The position numbers and the translations under genes are program-made. A stretch of 47,880 nt of DNA. Origin: JAQUSX01 sp035446985 (lineage in GTDB: Bacteria > Bacillota > Clostridia > Christensenellales > CAG-314). Below, in pieces: positions 32,222-40,847 of the stretch (the stretch's first letter is position 1; every line of letters begins with the position of its first letter). The notes under the pieces are model-generated. The model did not search any database and had not been told where the DNA came from. It was given only the letters and a program-made list of their open reading frames with translations. Where the stretch lies: contig DAOTGG010000005.1 of the NCBI GenBank assembly GCA_035446985.1, forward strand, positions 1 through 47,880, written 5' to 3'.

Positions 32222-33730
32222 ATGTACGTAAACAATTTGAATATAGAGACGCTTGACGGAAGGGTATTGATAGAAAATTTATCTTTTTCACTTGCTAAAG
32301 GCGACAAAGCCGTTGTTATCGGCGAAGAAGGAAACGGAAAATCGACTTTGTTAAAAGTCATATATGGGGCGAAAGAACTTTCGTCTTATGTAAAAATAAG
32401 CGGCGCAATCGTAGCCAATGAAAAAATAGGGTATCTCGCGCAGGAACTGGACGCGGGCGAAAAAACTGTCGCGGAGTTTTTTGATTTTTCAAGCTTCCCG
32501 TTTGCGATTTCGCCAAAACAATTGCGGATGATTTCGCAGGAACTGTCAATGGACGAAGATATTTATTATTCGCCAGTTAAGGTGAAAAATCTTTCGGGCG
32601 GTGAAAAGGTAAAAATCCAGTTGGCAAAACTACTTTTCGGTGAATGTGATTTGCTGCTGCTTGACGAGCCGAGTAACGATATAGATATCGGTACGCTCAT
32701 TTGGCTGGAAGATTTTATTAACAGCATCGATATACCTATAATGTTCGTTTCGCACGACGAGACGCTTATTGAAAACACCGCCAATATGATTATTCATATC
32801 GAGCAGTTACGGCGCAAGACGACGCCGAGAGTGACCGTCGCCCGACTGGATTACTCGACGTATGTTGAGGAAAGATTATTTAATATCGAGCGGCAAACCC
32901 AGACGGCGAAAAAAGAAAAGGAAAATTTCGAAAAAAGACAAAGACGCTGGCGTGAAATTTATGAAAAAGTAGACAGAGATTTGGCAAACTGCACCAGCCG
33001 AACGCCCACGATGGGCAGACTACTCAAAAAGAAAATGAAAACTGTTAAAGCGCAGGAAAAAAGATTTGATAAAGAAAAAGGAAACCTTGCCGAGTTTCCC
33101 GACTTTGAAGAAGCGGTAACGACCGACTGTTACGGTGCGAGTATTCCCAACGGAAAAGTAGTCCTGGATTTTTCTTTGTACGAGCTGAAAATATACGATA
33201 AAACGCTGTCAAAAAACATAAATCTGAAAATTGTCGGTCCGAAAAAAATTTGTATCACGGGCAATAACGGAATAGGCAAGACTACTCTTATAAAAAAAAT
33301 CTATGAAAGTATAAAAGATAGCGGAGTTTTTAAGGTCGCGTATATGCCGCAAAATTATTTTGACGAACTGGACCCTACGGCTACCCCGATAGACTTTTTG
33401 ACCGACGGCACTAAGGAAGGAACTACAAAAGCGCGGACGTATCTAGGATGTATGAAATACCGCGCGGATGAGATGTGCCGACCAGTTAGCGGACTTTCGG
33501 GCGGACAAAAAGCAAAGTTACTTTATCTCAAAATGGCTTTATCTGATTGTGAAGTAATGATACTGGACGAGCCGACGCGCAATTTTTCCCCGATTACAAA
33601 CCCTTCGATACGCCGCGTTTTGTCAAAGTTTCCCGGCGCGATAATCAGCGTTTCGCACGATAGAAAATTTATTGACGAAGTCTGCGATACCGTTTACCGT
33701 CTTACCGACACCGGGTTGGTCACGGTTTAA
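32222..33730 (+). CDS. ABC-F family ATPase, probable ribosome protection
   Basis: The 502-residue soluble protein has two ABC ATPase domains and no membrane segments. NBD1 has Walker A GEEGNGKST (34-42), signature LSGGEK (124-129) and LLDEP with E149. NBD2 has GNNGIGKTT (347-355), LSGGQK (425-430) and ILDEP with E450. A charged helical linker (about 195-300) is the ABC-F hallmark that reaches the peptidyl-transferase centre. The usual NHLD after Walker B is changed to SNDID in NBD1 and TRNFSP in NBD2. ABC-F proteins expel antibiotics from ribosomes or solve translation stalling. The attenuator leader favours antibiotic resistance; the drug class is unknown. GGGAGG precedes the ATG. It overlaps the opposite holin gene by 4 bases. 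Confidence 0.92.
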   Translation: MYVNNLNIETLDGRVLIENLSFSLAKGDKAVVIGEEGNGKSTLLKVIYGAKELSSYVKISGAIVANEKIGYLAQELDAGEKTVAEFFDFSSFPFAISPKQLRMISQELSMDEDIYYSPVKVKNLSGGEKVKIQLAKLLFGECDLLLLDEPSNDIDIGTLIWLEDFINSIDIPIMFVSHDETLIENTANMIIHIEQLRRKTTPRVTVARLDYSTYVEERLFNIERQTQTAKKEKENFEKRQRRWREIYEKVDRDLANCTSRTPTMGRLLKKKMKTVKAQEKRFDKEKGNLAEFPDFEEAVTTDCYGASIPNGKVVLDFSLYELKIYDKTLSKNINLKIVGPKKICITGNNGIGKTTLIKKIYESIKDSGVFKVAYMPQNYFDELDPTATPIDFLTDGTKEGTTKARTYLGCMKYRADEMCRPVSGLSGGQKAKLLYLKMALSDCEVMILDEPTRNFSPITNPSIRRVLSKFPGAIISVSHDRKFIDEVCDTVYRLTDTGLVTV

Positions 33731-33996
33731 TTGCCGTTAGTTAGCTGTTTAAAAATCTGGTTGGTACCCGTAGCAGCCAGTCCGCTCACCAGCCCTACTA
33801 CCAACGCGTCAAACAGGTTTTTGAAGCCCATCAATGACGGCGATATAAAATATACCGCTGTCGCGATAGCTGCTCCCAAAACGCCTGCGATAATCGGTAT
33901 AAAAACTTTGAATTTTTCGTTATTTTTGGTAAAATACTTCAATATTTCGATAAGAGTGTACACTATTACCGTTATTGACGAAGTAGCCGCAATCAT
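33727..33996 (-). CDS. Phage-type holin protein (orphan)
   Basis: The 89-residue protein has two or three hydrophobic segments (about 5-22, 30-51 and 63-80) and the pattern FIPIIAGVLGAAIATAVYF with GLAATGTNQIFKQL typical of small phage holins of Gram-positive phages. Holins form holes in the membrane for lysin export. No endolysin, tail or integrase gene is nearby, so it is either a phage remnant or a domesticated pore. A strong GGAGG site precedes the ATG. It converges on the ABC-F gene, overlapping its stop by 4 bases. Confidence 0.75.
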   Translation of the reverse strand: MIAATSSITVIVYTLIEILKYFTKNNEKFKVFIPIIAGVLGAAIATAVYFISPSLMGFKNLFDALVVGLVSGLAATGTNQIFKQLTNGN

Positions 33997-34073
33997 ATAT
34001 TATTTCCTCCTGCTTTTATTATATGAAAACAATATATAAAGCTTTACGATTTTTTATTAACTAAAATAAAATA

Positions 34074-34095
34074 AATCCCGCAATTATGCGGGGTT
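34074..34095 (-). terminator. Terminator of the ktrBA operon
   Basis: CCCGCA (34077-34082) and TGCGGG (34087-34092) form a stem, and the minus-strand side is followed by a T-rich tract. It lies about 90 bases after the ktrA stop. Confidence 0.7.
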
Positions 34096-34184
34096 TTAGC
34101 TTACTTAAAATTTCTTTTATGTTATATTTTCGAACAACAATTTTACAGACAATTTAATACAAAATTTTTAAATTCTGTTAGATT

Positions 34185-34841
34185 TTATTTCTCAGTTTTT
34201 GAAGCGATAGCGAGAACTTCGTTTTGATTGCCGAGAACTATGATATGGTCGTCAGGCAAAAAACAGTAGTCGGGATTTGGTGACGGCAATAATTCGCCGT
34301 TATTTTTTATCGCCAAAATATTAAGGTTGTGATTTTTTCTGACGTCGACTTTCGCTATCGTTTTGCCTGTCCATTCGGGGAGAATAGGAATTTCCACGAT
34401 AGAATATTCATCGGTAAGCGGAAAATAATCGAATATATTTGAAGAGCTGTATTTTACGGCGAGAGTTTCGGCTATGTCTTTTTCGGGATAAACGACTTCG
34501 CTCGCGCCTACTTGAAGCAAAAACTTCGCTTGCGTTTCGCGGCTTGCCATGGATACGATTTTTTTCGCGCCCATCTCTGACAAAAGGGAAGTGATTTCAA
34601 GCGACGATTGAAAATTTTCGTCAAAAGCGACAAAACATACGTCAAATTCGTCAACGCCGAGAGCGCGCAAAACGTCGGGGTTGGTGCAATCGCCAATTTG
34701 CGCGTTGGCAAAACGGGAAGCGATATCTTCGATTATGGCTTCATCTTTGTCTATGACCATAACGTCATTGTCTAGTTCCTGCAATTTTGTGGCGAGGAAT
34801 TTTCCAAATTTTCCCATTCCTATAACTAAAACGGATTTCAT
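34185..34841 (-). CDS. ktrA: KtrA-type potassium uptake regulatory subunit (RCK)
   Basis: The 218 residues consist of an RCK_N Rossmann domain (1-135) with the dinucleotide motif GMGKFG (8-13) and VIDKDEA, and a RCK_C domain (about 140-212). It forms a cytoplasmic ring that opens the KtrB channel on ATP and closes it on ADP. It is downstream of ktrB in the same direction with AAGGAG before its ATG, so both subunits come from one operon. It could also be called TrkA-like; the single RCK unit indicates the Ktr type. Confidence 0.92.
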   Translation of the reverse strand: MKSVLVIGMGKFGKFLATKLQELDNDVMVIDKDEAIIEDIASRFANAQIGDCTNPDVLRALGVDEFDVCFVAFDENFQSSLEITSLLSEMGAKKIVSMASRETQAKFLLQVGASEVVYPEKDIAETLAVKYSSSNIFDYFPLTDEYSIVEIPILPEWTGKTIAKVDVRKNHNLNILAIKNNGELLPSPNPDYCFLPDDHIIVLGNQNEVLAIASKTEK

Positions 34842-34878
34842 TATGAGTATCTCCTTTTAAACTTGCGGTAATTTTTTA

Positions 34879-36222
34879 CTAGCCTACGATAATTTTTTCA
34901 ACGGGGCGTTCAATCGGCGGCGAAGGTTTTTTGTTTGCGAATATCATTGCAAACGACAGCACGCCTACTCTGCCCCCGTACATAAGCAGTATGATAATGG
35001 CTTTTGAAGCAACGGTGAGCGTCGGGGTGATACCCGTCGACAGTCCGACCGTGCCGATAGCCGAAACTATTTCAAACATAATTTGCGTCAAGGTATACGG
35101 CTCAATTGCGCAAAGCGTTATCGTGGCGATAACTACGACGAATAAATAAAGGAAAAATATCGACGACGCTTCGTAAACTGTAGTTTCCGCAAGCCGTCTT
35201 TTTCCCGCGTTGACTGAGCGTTTTCTTTGTATTATGCTTTTTATCGTTAATAAAACAACGGCAAAAGTAGTGGTCTTGATACCGCCTGCGGTAGAACCTG
35301 ACGAGCCGCCGATAAGCATCAGCGTAATAGTAAGCAGCTTTGAACTGTCGGAAAGAGCGGCTTGATTTAGCGTGCTGAAGCCTGCCGTACGCGGAGTAAT
35401 GGATTGGAAAAACGCCGCCATTATTTTTTGTCCAAAGCTCATTCCAGTCATTGCGCCGTTGTATTCAAAACCGAAGTACAAAGCCGCGCCAGTCAGTATT
35501 AATATTAACGTTGTCCAAATAACTATCGTGGTATGCAGCGAAAACCTTTTAATTCGGAACTTGCTGCGCATAATATCTCCCCAAACCAAAAATCCAAGTC
35601 CGCCGATAACGATAAGGCACATAATAACAAGGTTCACAAGGACATCGCCCGAAAAATACGCCAACGACGAAAACTCTCCAAGTCCGCCCATTATATCGAA
35701 GCCCGCGTTGCAAAAAGCTGAAACGGAATGGAATACAGCCGCCCAAATACCTTGTCCCCAACCGAAAACGGGAATAAATCTGATGGAAAGTAATGCCGCG
35801 CCGGTAGCTTCAAATATCAGCGTGCCGAGAGCTATTTGCTTTATCAAAACGCCCACGATGCCAAGGTTCATAGCCGAAGCGGATTGCGCGAAAAGCGTTT
35901 TTTCCGACAGAGTAAGATGACGCTTCACAAACAATATAAATAAAGTCGTAATCGTCATAAATCCCATACCGCCGATTTGGATAAGCAAAAGTATTATCGC
36001 TTGACCAAAACCGCTCCAATGCGTAAACGTGTCGTATACGACAAGTCCCGTCACGCAAGTCGCGCTTGTGGACGTGAAAAGCGCGTCAAAAAAGTCGGTA
36101 AAACCGCCCGTTTTTGAAGAGATGGGCAGGGACAAAACCGCCGCGCCCGTCAATATAACCAACAAATACGCTATAGCGATAATTTGGTAATTACTAAGTT
36201 TTCTAAAATTTTTTCTTATCAT
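34879..36222 (-). CDS. ktrB: KtrB/TrkH-type potassium uptake membrane subunit
   Basis: The 447-residue protein has the four repeated M1-P-M2 units of the SKT family. Filter regions are visible as SATCVTGL, SVSAFCNAGFD and SITPRTAGFS, and a fourth pore loop occurs near IVSAIGTVGLSTG. It carries potassium inward, driven by sodium or membrane potential. The predicted leader is about 16 bases and contains no clear ribosome binding site. KtrA is encoded 37 bases downstream. Length fits KtrB (about 445) better than TrkH (about 480). Confidence 0.93.
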   Translation of the reverse strand: MIRKNFRKLSNYQIIAIAYLLVILTGAAVLSLPISSKTGGFTDFFDALFTSTSATCVTGLVVYDTFTHWSGFGQAIILLLIQIGGMGFMTITTLFILFVKRHLTLSEKTLFAQSASAMNLGIVGVLIKQIALGTLIFEATGAALLSIRFIPVFGWGQGIWAAVFHSVSAFCNAGFDIMGGLGEFSSLAYFSGDVLVNLVIMCLIVIGGLGFLVWGDIMRSKFRIKRFSLHTTIVIWTTLILILTGAALYFGFEYNGAMTGMSFGQKIMAAFFQSITPRTAGFSTLNQAALSDSSKLLTITLMLIGGSSGSTAGGIKTTTFAVVLLTIKSIIQRKRSVNAGKRRLAETTVYEASSIFFLYLFVVVIATITLCAIEPYTLTQIMFEIVSAIGTVGLSTGITPTLTVASKAIIILLMYGGRVGVLSFAMIFANKKPSPPIERPVEKIIVG

Positions 36223-36244
36223 AAAGTTTATTTTTTACCCGATA

Positions 36245-36273
36245 AGTATGCCACTATTAGAAAATTTTGTCAA
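36245..36273 (-). promoter_or_regulatory. Promoter of ktrBA
   Basis: On the minus strand a perfect TTGACA (36273-36268), a 17-base spacer and CATACT (36250-36245) precede the ATG at 36222. AAATTTTGTCAA, which contains this -35, recurs 70 bases away at 36332-36343. Confidence 0.65.
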
Positions 36274-36360
36274 TTTTTTTGAGTATTGTTCAAAAACGGC
36301 AAAAAAAATTTTAAAATCCATTTTATTGACCAAATTTTGTCAACTATTCGTTGCCCGTTG

Positions 36361-36389
36361 TTGCAAAGGATTTTTTAATTTGGTACAAT
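36361..36389 (+). promoter_or_regulatory. Promoter of the M3 oligopeptidase gene
   Basis: TTGCAA (36361-36366), a 17-base spacer and TACAAT (36384-36389) lie 35 bases before the ATG at 36425. This shows that the open frame upstream of 36425 is not translated. Confidence 0.65.
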
Positions 36390-36424
36390 TATGCCACCAA
36401 GTATATTTTAAGGAGTGTGTGAAA

Positions 36425-38128
36425 ATGGAATTTCAACAATTCGGCAAATTTTCCGAAATCGAATTCAAAAGAATTGATTTTGGTAGAATGAAAAAAGATT
36501 TTGCTGCGGCTATAAAATCTTTTGAAAACGCAAACGATTTTCAGACTGCGGACGACGCATTGATGAAAATCGAGCAAATAAGAAACGATATGGCAACTAA
36601 CGGAAATTTGTGTCAAATCAGACAGCACATAAATACCGCTGATAAGTTTTATGAAGCGGAAATGAAATATTTTTACAAAAATATAGCGTTGTTTACGTTT
36701 GTGACAAAAAAAGCCTACAAAGCGATACTCAACACTCCTTTCAGAAAGGAATTTTCCATTAAATACGGCGAGATATTTTTCAAGCAACTTGAAGCGGACA
36801 ATAAAACGACGTCGGTAAAAAATATCTTTTTGGGAATGAAAGAAACCAAACTGACAATGGATTATTCAAAACTCGTAGCTACGCAGTCTTGTATGTTCGA
36901 CGGGAAAAAATGTAATTTCTACGGATTGTTAAAACTTATGGAAAGCCAGGACCGCGATATCAGAAAAAGAGCTATGCAAGAGTGGTCGAAAATGTACGAA
37001 AATATTTCGGAAAAATTAGATGACATGTATCGACAACTAATTAATATCCGCTCTAAAATGGCAAAACGTTTGGGATTTAACAGCTACATAGATATGATAT
37101 ATCTTGTCCGTCATCGTTTTGACTACAATGAAAAAGACGTTGCGGCTTTTCGCGAACAGATATTAAAAGTTATTACCCCTTTGGCGGAGAAACTGGCTAA
37201 GAGTCAAGCGGAGAGACTCGGCATTGAAAAGCTGCGTTATTACGACGAAAAAATTATGTTTCCCGACGGTAACGCAAATCCTATCGGCACGACGGAAGAG
37301 CTTATTGAAAAAACTCAAAAGATGTACCGCGATATTTCGGCTGAATCGGGCGAGTTTTTCGATTTTATGGTTGAGCACGGATTATTCGACCTTGAAACAA
37401 AACCCAACAAACACATGGGCGGCTACTGCTCGGTATTGCCCAATTACGGCGCGCCGTTTATTTTTTCCAACTTTAACGGAACGGGCGCGGATCACCGCGT
37501 TTTGACGCACGAAGCGGGACATTGTTTTAATTTTTATTTGTCTATGCGCAATAATATGATTAGCGAAACTGTCGACGCGACAATGGAAGTCTGCGAAATC
37601 CATTCTATCGCTATGGAGCACTTTACAATACCTTACGCGAACGAATTTTTCGCAGATAACGCCGACAAAGCGATATATGCGCTCATTGCGGATAGACTCA
37701 TGGGGCTGCCTTATATGGCTGCGGTGGACGAATTCCAACATGAAGTTTTTCATAATCCAAAAATGACCAGCGCAGACAGACTTGCCGTATGGAAAAAAAT
37801 CGAGAGTAAATATATGCCTTGGCGTGATTACGACGGAGACGAGTTTTTGTCTAAAGGCGGTTTTTGGATGCAAAAACAACACGTCTTCCTTTATCCGTTT
37901 TATTATATCGACTACGCTTTGGCGCAAATATCGGCGTACGAATTTTACGGCAAAGATAAAGCCGACCATAAATCTGCGTGGAAAGATTACGTTACCCTTT
38001 GCAGAGCGGGCGGTAACGATACATACTTAAATTTATTAAAAATGTCGGGACTGACAAATCCGTTTACCGCTGGAGCCGTGGAAAAAGCGATAAAAAGCGT
38101 TTTGCCCGATATTGAAAAAGTAAAATAA
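36425..38128 (+). CDS. M3 family oligoendopeptidase (PepF-like)
   Basis: The 567-residue zinc peptidase degrades short peptides in the cytoplasm. The metal motif HEAGH is at 362-366, with the third zinc ligand glutamate in the downstream ETVDATMEVCEIHS block, and the substrate-binding tyrosine and histidine region near the C-terminus. The start at 36425 is supported by AAGGAG 9 bases upstream. The frame stays open to 36248, but this stretch contains the promoter and is not coding. Together with Pcp it provides amino acids including glutamate. Confidence 0.92.
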   Translation: MEFQQFGKFSEIEFKRIDFGRMKKDFAAAIKSFENANDFQTADDALMKIEQIRNDMATNGNLCQIRQHINTADKFYEAEMKYFYKNIALFTFVTKKAYKAILNTPFRKEFSIKYGEIFFKQLEADNKTTSVKNIFLGMKETKLTMDYSKLVATQSCMFDGKKCNFYGLLKLMESQDRDIRKRAMQEWSKMYENISEKLDDMYRQLINIRSKMAKRLGFNSYIDMIYLVRHRFDYNEKDVAAFREQILKVITPLAEKLAKSQAERLGIEKLRYYDEKIMFPDGNANPIGTTEELIEKTQKMYRDISAESGEFFDFMVEHGLFDLETKPNKHMGGYCSVLPNYGAPFIFSNFNGTGADHRVLTHEAGHCFNFYLSMRNNMISETVDATMEVCEIHSIAMEHFTIPYANEFFADNADKAIYALIADRLMGLPYMAAVDEFQHEVFHNPKMTSADRLAVWKKIESKYMPWRDYDGDEFLSKGGFWMQKQHVFLYPFYYIDYALAQISAYEFYGKDKADHKSAWKDYVTLCRAGGNDTYLNLLKMSGLTNPFTAGAVEKAIKSVLPDIEKVK

Positions 38129-38177
38129 AAAGACTAAAACAAGAATAAATTATTAAAATATTTGAGGGAATGAAAAA

Positions 38178-39347
38178 ATGGAAGAGAATATAAAAAATAA
38201 CGGTGAAGCAAAAGAAAAACTTACTTTTAAAGACACCGTAAAAAAACTGTCAAAACGCTGGTTTATCGACGCCTTTTCGGGTATGGCGCAAGGACTTTTT
38301 GTCACACTTATCGCTGGAACGATTTTCAAGCAAATAGGCACGCTTATCGGCGCGGATACGGGAGTAGGCTCGGTTATCATTCTGCTTGGCAATATCGCGA
38401 GTATGCTTATGGGCGCGGGTATCGGCGTGGGTATAGCGAAGTATCTCAAAGCTCCTAACCTGGTGTTATTCGGCTGCGCTGTCGCTGGTATCGTAGGCGC
38501 GTATTTACCCGATATAGCATATAGAGCTATGGTCAGCGGAACGTTTACTCTGAGCGGTATGACGGACGCTGTTTTAGCGATAAAATTCGGCGTTCCAGGC
38601 AATCCTATCGGGGCGTATGTTGCGACGCTATTCGCTTTGGAACTGACCATGCTTATTTACGGCAAAACAAAACTCGACATAATCGTAGTGCCTTTGTCAA
38701 TCCTTATTATCTCTTTTGCAAATATCTTTTTGGCAATCCCCGCTATATGGCTTGTGGCTGTTATCGGCAAATTTATTGAAATATCCACAGCTATTGTGCC
38801 GTTTATTATGGGTATCGTTATCGCCGTTACTATGGGTATCTTGCTCACGATGCCGACAAGCAGCGCCGCTATATGGATTTCGCTTGCCGCGGGCAGCACG
38901 AGCGACGTAATGCTTCTTGCGGGCGGGGCTGCGGTAGTGGGCTGCGCTTGTCAGATGGTAGGATTTGCGGTTATGAGTTTCCGTGAAAACCGCTGGGGCG
39001 GTCTTATCTCGCAAGGATTGGGAACGAGCATGCTGCAAATACCCAATATTATGAAAAACCCGAAAATCTTTTTGCCTCCCATTATAGCGTCGGCTATCTG
39101 CGGACCTATGGCGACAACGCTGTTTCAACTGCGTTGTAACGCGTCAGGCGGCGGCATGGGCACAAGCGGACTGGTGGGTGTTTTCGGCGTAATAGACGCA
39201 AGCTCCGGCGTGATACCGTCATGGCAAATGTGGCTGGGAATAGCGTTACTGATGTTCATTCTGCCCGCTTTGATTTCGTGGGGAACTTCGCTGTTATTGC
39301 GTAAACGCGGCTGGATTAAAGAAAACGATTTGAAACTTGAATTATAA
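38178..39347 (+). CDS. EIIC-like PTS membrane protein (PTS_EIIC_2 type)
   Basis: The 389 residues form about ten hydrophobic segments with repeated Gly/Ala-rich TM stretches, starting with WFIDAFSGMAQGLFVTLIAGTIF (quoted in parts: WFIDAFSGMAQGL and VTLIAGTIF) and containing TMPTSSAAIWISL and FQLRCNASGGGMGTSGLVG. This matches the stand-alone EIIC-like family PF13303. No EIIA or EIIB gene is near, so sugar phosphorylation partners must be elsewhere, or it works as a non-PTS transporter. GAGGGAATG precedes the ATG. The start is 49 bases after the peptidase stop, so read-through is possible. Confidence 0.82.
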   Translation: MEENIKNNGEAKEKLTFKDTVKKLSKRWFIDAFSGMAQGLFVTLIAGTIFKQIGTLIGADTGVGSVIILLGNIASMLMGAGIGVGIAKYLKAPNLVLFGCAVAGIVGAYLPDIAYRAMVSGTFTLSGMTDAVLAIKFGVPGNPIGAYVATLFALELTMLIYGKTKLDIIVVPLSILIISFANIFLAIPAIWLVAVIGKFIEISTAIVPFIMGIVIAVTMGILLTMPTSSAAIWISLAAGSTSDVMLLAGGAAVVGCACQMVGFAVMSFRENRWGGLISQGLGTSMLQIPNIMKNPKIFLPPIIASAICGPMATTLFQLRCNASGGGMGTSGLVGVFGVIDASSGVIPSWQMWLGIALLMFILPALISWGTSLLLRKRGWIKENDLKLEL

Positions 39348-39370
39348 TAAATATATAACCTTACAAAGAA

Positions 39371-39402
39371 AGCGTCGGTATAAAATATCGGCGTTTTTCT
39401 TT
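39371..39402 (+). terminator. Terminator of the EIIC-like gene
   Basis: Arms 39371-39381 and 39385-39395 pair over 11 positions including three G-U pairs, and a T-rich tract follows. Confidence 0.75.
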
Positions 39403-39518
39403 TTACTAATTTTTATCTGTCTTAAAAATTATTTTTCATAAAGGTATTTGATAGCATGACTTTTGACAAAAATATCAAGGTGAAAAAATGCAAGGTTGAT
39501 TTTTGTTTGCGGCGCGTG

Positions 39519-39547
39519 TTGTCAAAGGTGAAATTTTGTGTTAAACT
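39519..39547 (+). promoter_or_regulatory. Promoter of the DUF362-ferredoxin gene
   Basis: TTGTCA (39519-39524), a 17-base spacer and TAAACT (39542-39547) precede a leader with AAAGGAG. Confidence 0.55.
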
Positions 39548-39581
39548 CAATTACAGTAAACAAAGGAGAATTTTTGGTTAA

Positions 39582-40697
39582 ATGGCTTCAAAAGTATTTT
39601 TTTCTGATATGCGTTCGGCTGCCGCGGGCGGTTTGCCGATGAAATTAAAAAAATTATTAACGGCTTCGGGATTTAACGATATCGATTTTAAAGACAAATT
39701 CGTCGCTATAAAAATTCATTTTGGCGAACCAGGCAATTTATCTTTTTTGCGTCCTAATTGGGCAAAAGTCGTTGCCGATATGGTTATCGAAAAAGGCGGA
39801 AAACCTTTTTTGACAGACTGCAACACTCTTTATACAGGCAGACGCAAAAACGCTTTGGATCACCTTACGGGCGCAATGGAAAACGGTTTTTCGACTGTGT
39901 CGACAAACTGTCACCTGATTATCGCCGATGGGCTGAAAGGAACGGACGAGGCGTTGATTCCCGTAAAAAACGGCGAGGTAGTGAAAGAAGCGAAGATAGG
40001 CAAAGCTATAGCTGACGCCGATATTATTATTTCGCTAAATCATTTCAAAGGTCACGAAACAGCTGGTTTTGGCGGCGCGATAAAAAACCTGGGTATGGGA
40101 TGCGGAAGCAGAGCGGGCAAAATGGAAATGCATTGCGAAGGCAAACCGACTGTAAAAAAAGAAAAATGCAGAGGCTGCCGTAGATGTCTTAGAGCGTGCG
40201 CTCATTCGGCGATAAAATTTAACGAAGGCGTTGCGGAAATAGACCACAACAGATGCGTGGGATGCGGTCGCTGTATAGGCGAATGCAATTTCGACGCCAT
40301 ATATAATTCCAACTACAACTCGGTGCTGTCATTGAACAAAAAAATGGCGGAGTACGCTCAAGCGGTAGTGCAGGACAAGCCTAATTTTCACATCAGTATA
40401 GTTATTGACGTTTCGCCGCTGTGCGACTGTCGCAGTTACAACGACGTGCCTATCGTGCAGGATATCGGTATGTTCGCTTCCGTCGACCCCGTGGCTATTG
40501 ACCGCGCCTGCGCCGACGCTGTAAATGCGGAAGCTCTTATTCCAAACAGCCAGATAACGGACAAACTTCACAGTCACGAAGATTTTCACGACCATTTTAA
40601 AAACTGCAACGTTAACAGCGAATGGAAATCATGTCTTTCGCACGCTGAAAAAATCGGGCTTGGCACGCAAGAATACGAACTTGTTACCGTAAAATAA
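39582..40697 (+). CDS. DUF362 protein with two 4Fe-4S ferredoxin clusters
   Basis: The 371 residues start with a DUF362 domain (about 3-185) with IKIHFGEPGN and NHFKGHETAGFGGAIKNLGMG (quoted: NHFKGHETAGFGGAIKNLG). A bacterial ferredoxin insert follows with CRGCRRCLRAC and CVGCGRCIGEC, each giving a 4Fe-4S cluster. The C-terminal part returns to DUF362. Such proteins are common in anaerobes and are predicted redox proteins with unknown partners. AAAGGAG lies 12 bases before the ATG. Single-gene transcript with its own terminator. Confidence 0.9.
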   Translation: MASKVFFSDMRSAAAGGLPMKLKKLLTASGFNDIDFKDKFVAIKIHFGEPGNLSFLRPNWAKVVADMVIEKGGKPFLTDCNTLYTGRRKNALDHLTGAMENGFSTVSTNCHLIIADGLKGTDEALIPVKNGEVVKEAKIGKAIADADIIISLNHFKGHETAGFGGAIKNLGMGCGSRAGKMEMHCEGKPTVKKEKCRGCRRCLRACAHSAIKFNEGVAEIDHNRCVGCGRCIGECNFDAIYNSNYNSVLSLNKKMAEYAQAVVQDKPNFHISIVIDVSPLCDCRSYNDVPIVQDIGMFASVDPVAIDRACADAVNAEALIPNSQITDKLHSHEDFHDHFKNCNVNSEWKSCLSHAEKIGLGTQEYELVTVK

Positions 40698-40713
40698 ACC
40701 TAGAATAAATTTT

Positions 40714-40743
40714 AATACCGAGAAATTTTCTCGGTATTTTTGT
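40714..40743 (+). terminator. Terminator of the DUF362 gene
   Basis: AATACCGAGAA (40714-40724) pairs fully with TTCTCGGTATT (40728-40738), followed by T residues. Confidence 0.92.
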
Positions 40744-40793
40744 TAAAAATAACCTAATACACATCTCAAAAACGGTTTTTTGCTAAATATGTA

Positions 40794-40822
40794 TTGAAAA
40801 ACACATTTTAAAATTGTATAAT
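40794..40822 (+). promoter_or_regulatory. Promoter of the PlsC-like gene
   Basis: TTGAAA (40794-40799), a 17-base spacer and perfect TATAAT (40817-40822) precede a leader with AAGGGGG. Confidence 0.7.
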
Positions 40823-40847
40823 TTTATTTATCTTAAGGGGGAAACAA

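Noticed and set aside
33727..34040. Prophage island suggested by the holin
   Set aside because: No integrase, portal, tail, lysin or att-like repeats are seen on either side; neighbours are chromosomal housekeeping genes.
35372..35920. 182-codon open frame on the plus strand inside ktrB
   Set aside because: It is antisense to a clear KtrB reading frame, has no ribosome binding site, and its low-complexity product is typical for a shadow of a membrane protein gene.
36248..36424. 59-residue N-terminal extension of the M3 peptidase frame
   Set aside because: The stretch contains the promoter TTGCAA-17-TACAAT, and the true start at 36425 has AAGGAG. The extension does not look like an M3 peptidase N-terminus.
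37382..37969. 195-codon minus-strand frame over the M3 peptidase
   Set aside because: Antisense to a gene with an intact HEXXH motif. No start signals or recognisable product.
38153..38650. 165-codon open frame on the minus strand over the EIIC-like gene
   Set aside because: Shadow of a hydrophobic gene. No ribosome binding site, and no known domain.
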